In this document: positions 56,970 through 64,000 of the stretch, piece after piece | How positions within the stretch are numbered: the first letter of the stretch is position 1 | Layout: the number at the start of each line of letters is the position of its first letter | DNA from: Coprinellus micaceus | Lineage: Eukaryota > Basidiomycota > Agaricomycetes > Agaricales > Psathyrellaceae | Reading direction: 5' to 3' | DNA length: 64,000 nucleotides | Assembly (NCBI GenBank): GCA_951394405.1 | Contig: OX596338.1 | Location: 2,914,001 to 2,978,000, forward strand | The notes under the pieces: generated by a model | What the model was told of the DNA's origin: nothing | The model's database searches: none | What the model saw: the letters and a program-made list of their open reading frames with translations, nothing else | Made by a program: the position numbers and the translations under genes

Positions 56970-59041
56970 ATCGTGACGCGCCGCCGACTTTGGTGCAGCT
57001 GGCATGGTTCCACTTCTGTAGTATACTTTGTGATACAGAGACGCGTTATCCCGTAAGCGCTGGAGGGTTCGGACGAGGTGAGTGAAGGTTGTGGTCGAAG
57101 TCGAACGAAGCGCGAGAACATCAGGGTTCACTACATGACGGCATTCCTTGGAATATTATTCCCAGGCTTGTCCCATGATGAATCTCGTTTCGCCATCATA
57201 TCACATCTTGGACTTGACCTCGACATTCTTCACCAAAGTCGTTGCGTTTTCGATCTCCACAATGACTTCTGGATGGATCCCTAACCCAGCGCCATATACA
57301 CTCTTGCTCCAATGCGTTCCTTTTGTGCACCGTATCCCGGGCCTGCTCAAAGACGGAGGTTAGTGACGGCCCGGAGCATCTGTCCAGTCGAAATGTCGAA
57401 GATAGACAGGTATGTATGGGCTCAATCCCCCTCCGCCTTCGAGGCACCCTTGGGCTTACCTAGGCGTTTAAGCCTATTGGGTTTGTGTGTGTTTGTGAAG
57501 ACTCGGGCTCACCAGTGCACCGTCCTGGAGCTCAGTTTGCTGCCGTGGTCCTTGATGCTCGCTTAGCGCCGTCGTCGTGGATTTAACGTGGAAGAAGTGG
57601 CTCTTCTATGGGTCCACATGTGGCCTATGCAGTTTCAGCCAGCCCGACGTGTTGGAATTTGGCCCAATTGATGTCGAGGAACCCTTCCACACCCCCACGG
57701 CGTCGAATTCCGGAGTCTGAACCTCTGAGGACTTTTGGACAAGTTATATGAACGTCTCGCCCGCCGCCATTGGAAATGAACTGCTGACCGCAGCCTCATG
57801 TTCCAAAGCAGGAACTTGAATCCTACCACTGCCAGCTTTGATCCCAGTCCAACGACAGCCACACGCCCCGTCCACCTCATGGCGTCGTAAATCTCAAAAC
57901 CCCCGTTCTATTCAGTGCAGATCTCATCGCCCCCTCCCACTCTTCTTTTCGTCTGATCACTATTTATCCCGTCGGGGGCACCCGTTCCCAATCCCTGGAT
58001 ATCACTTTCCTTTAACTTACTTCGAGCTCTCGCTGGACTTTGGAGAAGGACCGATGTTATTCTGCCGGCAAGGCCATGATTGCAATTTCGATCGAGGGGT
58101 ACATATAAAACATGGATGCAGTCCAGTGGTATCCCTCATCAACAACCCAACCTTTCCAAAGGCTCGACGCTATTTTGGCTATGAACGCATTCGTGGTGAG
58201 CGCCCGAGGGTGTCTCCATCGTCCGACCCTGTATTGATGATAGTAACAAGCCCGGAACCCGTGTGTTCTTCTGGACTGCTGAAGGGCAGGTCGTCTACGC
58301 GACAGTCACGTCAGTGAGCCAGTCATCGGTAAGCGAAGGTTCAATTCGGCCAAGAGACTCTGCGGAGGCTGACTGCCGTTAGGGAACATGCATGCTGCAT
58401 CTTCGAACGGATGATGGCAGGGATCTCTCGCTCCCGTGAGTGTTGCGCTTCATTCTCACGTACCGCGCAGCTCTGATTTTCTCCACCAGAGCAGCTGGGG
58501 TTTCTCATGTCCAGTAAACCGAGATGTACCTCAAAAGTATGCGGGCAGGACCCACCGAATATTACATCGCAGAGCCCTGACGGATAATTCTATCTTAATT
58601 GTTTGCTATTAGATCACCTTACATCACTCATTATATTTGTCGCTGAAGCGCTCAGCCACCGCCTCCCTTCATATGCTATATGTTGTGTGTCCATCCATTC
58701 ATTCGCCTGCATTTGGCCGAGGTTGACGTGTCCAATCACTTGACACATTTGACAGGGTTCTTGCCTTGCCAAGGAGGCGCTGTGAAGAACCCCAAAACGA
58801 AACAGGGGGTGGCAAGTGGGTACCAGCGCTAATTACGATCGGGCTAATCGCATGGATCAGATCTGCCCGGGAGATGTCAGAAGCACTCAGAAGCCACACA
58901 CGACAATCCCAGATGTCATTAAGTTCTGAAGGGTGAACTTTTTGCAAGCGGAAGGTTGCGCCCGATCCCGAACAGCAGGACCGGTTTGCCTGGTACGAGA
59001 TTGGACCTCGAAAGCTGTTCCTTGGGTCGACGTTGCCAAGA
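56970..59041. other. Interval with exon-like fragments, no complete gene
   Basis: Apart from the fragment listed at 57201-57350 I see no convincing gene. A minus-strand frame at 58699-59061 (120 codons) and a plus-strand frame at 57838-58317 (159 codons, from a late ATG) have no motif. Part of the left end will be the LST8 5' region. Confidence 0.35.
57201..57350 (-). CDS. Exon-like fragment of an unidentified gene
   Basis: A minus-strand frame ending at TGA 57201-57203 reads GTHWSKSVYGAGLGIHPEVI followed by VEIENATTLVKNVEVKSKM, with natural composition and a plausible AG acceptor just upstream (GAGCAG). It looks like a C-terminal exon. I could not connect it to an upstream exon or a family; a separate open stretch reading LSIFDISTGQMLRAV lies at about 57360-57420 in another frame. 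Confidence 0.25.
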   Translation of the reverse strand: MSRPGIRCTKGTHWSKSVYGAGLGIHPEVIVEIENATTLVKNVEVKSKM

Positions 59042-60094
59042 TTATCGCGGCCCAAACCCATTCATTCGGACTTGCATCGTGTCTGTGACGACCTTCTGAG
59101 GCAGAAGTGCGGCTACGAAACGAATCAAGGAGATACAGGTTGCTCTTGCGGTCGATCCTTTCTGCAAATCAGATTCGCGTCCTTCTACAGAAGGTTCTAA
59201 CAGAAGACTTACCCTGACCATAATGCTGAGCCGCTGGTTCCCGCTGGGGTCACTGCACGCTCTGCTGCTGATGGAATGCTCGAAGGTGTACCGAAGTTGA
59301 TCCCTATGGCAGCTCCGTTAACCTAAGACTGAAATAAACACAAAGGAGTCCGCGTACTTCTGCAAATAGACGCTCCCAGAGGGGAGAGATAACTCGAACT
59401 GCTGGCGCTTATTGTCCACCCTTGACATGCGGAGTGTGCGCTCATCTCCAAGACTAACCCCAAGGATCCACGTCCCGCTAGCAGTAACATTATCGACGTG
59501 GGGTAATATCTCCCCGTGTGACGCCAAATGCAAGAGATGCGTTTGAGTGTCAGTGGTAGGACACAGAGCGTAAAGCCGTTCAAGCACGGCCGACAAGGCA
59601 GGAAGCAGGTCTATTGGCCAAGACGTCAGGTGCATCTCTCGATAGTAGTGAATAACATTGTCGAAGTGCCCCTGCGCAGTGTTAGGGTAACGGAATATCT
59701 AACCGGGCTAGCAAGGGCGTACTTCGTGAAAGTCGTACATGTCATCAGGCGCAAATACCCCTTGGATGTCGTGCGTTTCGTCGAGAGGGGACCGTTGTTT
59801 TGCCCTTCGTCTCCGCATCTTTACCGAGTCCATTGAGTCCAGGCGCTGCAGAGCTGCTGAGAGGAGAAGCCTTTGTTCATCTCTGGAGAAGTAGGAGGGC
59901 CAGAAAGTGAAGAACGGGGCAATGTGTTGGGGCAAATCCGGAGAAGTGGCAGACGCGGTCAGAGTACGTTTTGGGTGATTGCTGCGCGTCAAGTGTTCCA
60001 CTAGTCGTACGCGGGTACAAGATGGGCGCCAAGATGTCCCAGTTTGGAGTCGTTTCGGAGGCGCATAGCGAATAAGCGCTCGCAAGGTCATCAT
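59042..60094 (-). CDS. ALKBH7-like 2OG-Fe(II) dioxygenase
   Basis: An AlkB-superfamily protein of the ALKBH7 branch; animal ALKBH7 is mitochondrial. The ATG at 60094 gives MMTLRALIRYAPPKRLQTGT, then Arg/Ser/Thr-rich sequence that suits a mitochondrial presequence. The domain begins IAPFFTFWPSYFSRDEQRLL. A short intron joins PDDMYDFHE to GHFDNVIHYYREMHLTSW. The core has HLLHLASHGEILPHVDNVTA with the iron HVD motif, then GTWILGVSLGDERTLRMSR. The distal histidine lies in DQLRYTFEHSISSRACSD, and the 2OG-binding arginine is likely in NQRLSIMVR. The 3' end is uncertain: both a spliced and an unspliced reading continue to TAA 59042-59044 without family support. An upstream ATG at 60208 is also open. 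Confidence 0.75.
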
Positions 60095-60399
60095 GGCAGC
60101 TGGAAGAGTTGAAGAACCCAACAGCAGTGATGGCTCCTGTGGCGGTGCTGCCGACAAGCCACGGAAGCTGCGCGGAACGCGTGAACTCCGGGCTTGCTCT
60201 GCTACCACTCTGTTCCTACCCCTGGCCAGGGTCTTGCCGCTCCAAGCAATCGGCCTTCGTCAAGTACACGGCTAATGTTGAATGAGCACGCCAGGGAGCA
60301 CCGCGAAGGGTCCAGAAGTCGAACGTAATGAGCCACCCTTGCGTATGTGTTCCACTGTTTCTATGGGCACGGGTATGTGCTGATGAGTGACCAGTGAGC

Positions 60400-61698
60400 A
60401 TGGATGGGCTATCGGAGTCGGTCAATAATATTCAGGCGGCATGTGCTCGTACCCTGAGTAGAGGCCTTGCATTGTATTTTTCTCGCCCAGTACGCCTCTT
60501 TAGGCCAGCAAAAGGTTGGGGTTCTTTGCACCGGCCTCTCAACCAGTCTCAACCTCGTTCATTGACAACCTTGAGCAGTGACCGGCTGGCAATTCTTGAA
60601 AAATGTTGCACACCAAGAAGGTGCTCTACTGTCGCCCTCATATATCCTACAGCTATGTAGATCTCAAGGAGTACATATCGTCACTTCTTGCAATCGCTCG
60701 CCGGGTACTGATTCTCGACAGGTGTTGGTTGTACCGAAGCACTTCCTGCCGCCGATGATAGTGAACGCTGGCCTTGGCACCGTCTTGTGGACCTCCTATG
60801 GCGAAACGTATTCATATCTTTCTTCGAGCACAGGAAGCGACTCTATACCCACTGCCTCTCTGGCTGGAGCTTGTGCAGGAGCCTGCCAGGCTTTAGTTGC
60901 TGCACCGGCGGAAAATGTGCGTATAGTGCTCGAGGGAGGATCTGGGGGCCATTCCTCTTGGGCCTGCGTTTGGAAGGAGGTATTCCGGAGCCGTGCAACC
61001 CCACCCGATGCCTCCACGCAACAAAAGTTGCAAGAGATCAGGGAGTTGAGGACGTGGTTGAAAGATGTCGGGGAAATGGCCGGGCGAGGTTGGGATGGGT
61101 GGCGTTGGGGTTGTGCAAAGGACGCTTGTGGTTAGTGATATTACTCCTCGACCCTCAAGCAAGGATTTAGCTGTCCCCTTGCAGCTTTCGCGGCGTTCTT
61201 TACCGTTTTCGAGATAACTCGTCGAACAAGCTCCCACGTCAAAAAGAATGTCCAGCAAATGTGTGAATACTCTAATATGAGTTCCAAAAAGAAGAGGAAC
61301 ATACCCAAGATTGCGAATGCCTGCTCATTAGTGGGTGGAGGGGTGCGTTACCGTGGGTATATCTTGGTTCGCCTACTGACGATGTATAGGTGGTAGCGGG
61401 TCTTGTATATGAGGCGGTCTGCCAGCCTTGGGATCGGCTTCGCCGCATTATTTATGTTCATCGACTAGAGCATCCACACCAACAAGCAAGCGTCCCGGCC
61501 ATTCTTACCCAGGCCGTACGAGAAGAAGGGTTGATGACTTTGGTTCGGGATTCGACTATTTCTGTATCTCTACCCGTATCTCCACAGCCGTCAGGCATAC
61601 CTCCATGGATCGGCAACCTAGCCAGAACCCTTGCACGCGTTGGCCCTTGGGGTATCGGATTTCTCGTGTGGGAAGCATACGGAAACGGTTTAGGATAG
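60400..61698 (+). CDS. Mitochondrial carrier-like protein
   Basis: Exons give MDGLSESVNNIQAACARTLS, LALYFSRPVRLFRPAK, VTGWQFLKNVAHQEGALLSP, KHFLPPMIVNAGLGTVLWTS, ASLAGACAGACQALVAAPAE with NVRIVLE, FAAFFTVFEITRRTSSHVKK, VVAGLVYEAVCQPWDRLRRI and IGNLARTLARVGPWGIGFLV. The blocks APAENVR and QPWDRLR fit the P-x-[DE]-x-x-[RK] carrier signature in the second and third repeats, and small-residue-rich helices (AGACAGACQA) fit the fold. The first repeat is weakly conserved, so this may be a divergent carrier or an outer-membrane relative. The substrate is unknown. The stop is TAG 61696-61698. Upstream exons between 60093 and 60400 are possible. Confidence 0.6.
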
Positions 61699-61908
61699 AC
61701 TAGATTCTTTAACTGGGCATGTCACGACCGCTCGACCTGTAAAGCGCTTTAAGGTGTCTCCTCACCAGAATCTTCCAGAGCCACTCAAGTAGCCACTTAC
61801 ATAATCTCAATTAATGAGAGTGATTTGATTTCGCAGAGCCCCTTCATCCTCAACACGTATATTGAAGCAAAACCACGTTCGTCCAGATAACCCATCGTGA
61901 CGCCCGGG

Positions 61909-63345
61909 ATGCTTCGTTGTACGCGCAAAGGCTGCGGTAAAGAGTTCGAAGCCGGGAAGGCGGAAGCCTGCACATTCCACCCTGGTGCACCGGTACGTCT
62001 ACCCCACTGTTTCATGAGAGATTGCGATGGTGCTAATGACACATCGATGCAGGTCTTCCATGAGGGCTTGAAATCGTGGTCATGCTGCCAGGACTTCAAC
62101 AAGCCGGTTCTCGATTTCGACGAGTTTATGAACATACCGGTTCGATCTCCCCTGCAACTCGACGATCGACCTCAATCCGCTTAACGTTTCTGGTCCACAG
62201 GGATGCACGGAAACAGATACACATTCTGTTGCCGCACCTGAAACCCCGGGCTCTGCTCCAGTGGCTGCCCCTGCTACGAACCCGAACGTCACTTCGGCGC
62301 GTGATGGTGACGGGAAGGAGACGTTCTCTGTTGGAGGGAGCCGCCACACCCAGGCCAAATCCCTGAGCTCGGCTGTAGACGCGTCTACCCCCGCCGCACC
62401 TACCCCAATAGCGGAGGATGAGGACGATCTGAGCGTACCCGTTACCCCTGGAACGATGTGCAAGCGCAAGGCGTGTGGAGTCGCGTTCGTTGGCGATGAA
62501 GTCAACAGGATCGGTGATGGTGAAGGCACTGTCTGTGTGTACCACCCAATGCCGGTCCGTTATCCCTTTACGTCGGTCAACTCGACGTTCTAACCATTTC
62601 ACAGCCTTATTTCCACGAGGGAAGCAAGGTAATATGCCCACTTCCGACACTGCTGTCGCATCTTATCATTTCGATTTCCTCCAGGGATATCTCTGCTGCA
62701 AACCCAAGGTCCTCGAGTTCGACGAGTTCTTGAAGATCAAAGGCTGCAAAACCGGTCGTCATTGCTTCGTCACCAAGAAGAAGGATACAGCGGTACGTGA
62801 ACTCGGCCTACGGATATAAATGTGAATGCCGAACAAAACTCCAGGAGGACGAGCTAGTCCAATGCCGGATCGACCACTATCAGACCCTGGAAAAGGTGCA
62901 AGTCTCTGTCTTTGCCAAGAAGGTCAACAAGGAGAAGAGTACTGTCCATTTTGAGGATGAAGAGGTAAATTGCCCCACTCGCACGACCAACAACTTGGGA
63001 CGACTAACGTATCCGCAGGTCAAATTGGACCTGTCTTTGCCTGATAACAAACGATTCGTCCGCGCTATCAAGCTATTCGGGCCCATCGATCCTGAAAGGT
63101 CGTCGCACACGATTCTAGGCACCAAGGTTAGCTATATATACACCATTATATGACGAATGGGGATTAAACTAGTCTAGGTCGAACTCTCGCTGCAAAAGAA
63201 GGACAACAGGAGTTGGACTGTACTGGAAAAGACGGATCGCGATCTAGGCAACATCAGCCTAACGTTTGGCGTGAGCGGTAGGACGGGGACAATTGGAGGA
63301 AAGGAGATCATTATCGATCCTTCTAGTCAACCGCGGGTGGCATAG
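61909..63345 (+). CDS. CHORD-CS domain protein (RAR1/CHORDC1/SGT1-linked co-chaperone)
   Basis: Two CHORD zinc domains followed by a CS domain. CHORD I is MLRCTRKGCGKEFEAGKAEA with CTFHPGAP and, after an intron, VFHEGLKSWSCCQDFNKPVL with DFDEFMNIPGC. A Ser/Pro/Ala linker (VAAPETPGSAPVAAP) leads to CHORD II: MCKRKACGVAFVGDEVNRIG, CVYHP, PYFHEGSKGYLCCKPKVLEF with DEFLKIKGCKTGRHCF. The CS domain runs from CRIDHYQTLEKVQVSVFAKK through VKLDLSLPDNKRFVRAIKLF to VELSLQKKDNRSWTVLEKTD. The end is IIIDPSSQPRVA with TAG at 63343-63345. Known relatives bind Hsp90 and stabilise signalling clients. The first ATG of the frame is 61909; the codon in front of it at 61897 is GTG. Confidence 0.92.
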
Positions 63346-63370
63346 TTCTAGTCCTTCAGGCGTGAGTGAA

Positions 63371-64000
63371 TTAAAGAAGACCGGGTTTCTCAATTCGTTC
63401 GAACATTTGGACCATGTCTCCCTCCTGAAGATCCTCGAAGCCCGCTAAGCTGAGGCCGCACTCCGTACCCTTGCGGGCTTCCATCACATCCTTCTTGAGA
63501 TGCCTCATTGTCTCGAGCGAACCTGGAATAGCACATGTTAAAAGGCTATTTACGGTGTTGGAAAGGGAGTGCTCACCCTCGTGCACAGTTTCGCCGTTTC
63601 GGACAACTCGAGCATGCTTAGCTTTCTCGACAAGGCCATTGGAGACCCTACATCCGGCAATCTTCTTCACAGACTTGTCCTTCATCTTGATTTCGAAGAG
63701 TTGAAGAACGTTAGCTTCACCGGTGACTTTCGTCTCGACAATAAGGGGCAGTAAGGACCGAACACGATCGCGCACGTCGTCCATGAGCTTGTAGATGATT
63801 TTGGATTCGAGGATCGGAACCCCATTTTGCGCCGCTAGACTCTGTATTGATCGGGGGACGCTCACAGAGAATGCAACGATAGTTGCTAAGTGGAAAATAT
63901 ATTAGCGGATAGCTAGGGGATAAGGGATAGGCAATGGGCCTCACCGTTGGCGGTCTTTGCCATCGTCACATCCGACTCGGTCACGTCGCCGACACCGGCC
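63371..64000 (-). CDS. IFM1: Mitochondrial translation initiation factor IF-2, C-terminal part
   Basis: The 3' end of a gene that continues past the right edge. Visible from the edge inward are AGVGDVTESDVTMAKTANG, then after an intron VPRSIQSLAAQNGVPILESK with IIYKLMDDVRDRV, the domain III/IV block of bacterial-type IF-2. Next are AGCRVSNGLVEKAKHARVVR with NGETVHEG, and after another short intron SLETMRHLKKDVMEARKGTE with CGLSLAGFEDLQEGDMVQMF. The end is RIEKPGLL with TAA at 63371-63373. In the organelle it places initiator tRNA on the small mitoribosomal subunit. The GTPase domain must lie outside the window. The intron inside the last part is also open in frame. Confidence 0.9.

Noticed and set aside
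1..64000. CRISPR arrays, bacterial operons, rRNA or tRNA genes
   Set aside because: No regularly spaced repeats, no ribosome-binding pattern and no cloverleaf with the usual GGTTCRA box were found by eye. The genes are spliced and fungal.

Overview
The window reads as nuclear DNA of a filamentous basidiomycete. Nearly every recognisable gene is cut by many short (about 50-60 nt) GT-AG introns, intergenic gaps are short, and the genes are typically fungal (GOGAT GLT1, Zn2Cys6 factor, IGP dehydratase HIS3, MSS51, ORC5, LST8, Argonaute). Intron density and gene style suggest Agaricomycotina, perhaps a Rhizoctonia/Ceratobasidium-like fungus; that placement is inference. There is no operon logic; the organising theme is divergent gene pairs and a few gene-poor gaps.

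Layout. 1-4.9 kb: an orphan small 4-exon gene, the PLP synthase subunit PDX1, and mL49 divergent from an orphan proline-rich ORF. 7.1-13.3 kb: an AlkB-type dioxygenase with a C-terminal GRF zinc finger, head to head (3 bp between outermost ATGs) with an aminopeptidase P; then an orphan proline-rich gene divergent from an MFS transporter. 13.4-19.8 kb, minus strand: ORC5, a long-chain acyl-CoA ligase with a peroxisomal SKL tail, and a penta-EF-hand protein. 21.9-28.4 kb, plus: a HAD-like protein, NOP16 and a Zn2Cys6 factor. 31.6-38.8 kb, plus: a zinc-ribbon protein, the Rab GTPase YPT1 and an Argonaute with intact catalytic residues. 39.2-45.2 kb: an M13 (neprilysin-type) metallopeptidase, HIS3 (minus) and MSS51. 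45.5-52.5 kb, minus: the roughly 2,100-residue GOGAT. 55.5-64 kb: LST8, an ALKBH7-like dioxygenase, a mitochondrial-carrier-like protein, a CHORD-CS protein and the 3' end of mitochondrial IF-2, which runs off the right edge.

Functions are mostly core metabolism and housekeeping: vitamin B6, histidine, ammonium assimilation, fatty-acid activation, mitochondrial translation and respiration (mL49, IF-2, MSS51), replication, ribosome assembly, ER-Golgi traffic, TOR signalling and RNA silencing. I found no convincing new multi-gene system. The most unusual signals are at the level of gene structure: an apparent AT-AC intron that splits the metal-binding motif of HIS3, an 8-nt micro-exon near the 3' end of Argonaute, a 13-nt first exon in the zinc-ribbon gene, and open-frame introns in the AlkB-GRF gene. 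Gene-poor stretches (about 4.8-7.1, 19.8-21.9, 28.4-31.6, 52.5-55.4 and 57.0-59.0 kb) contain nothing I can name. All exon junctions were inferred by eye from frame, splice consensus and family motifs.
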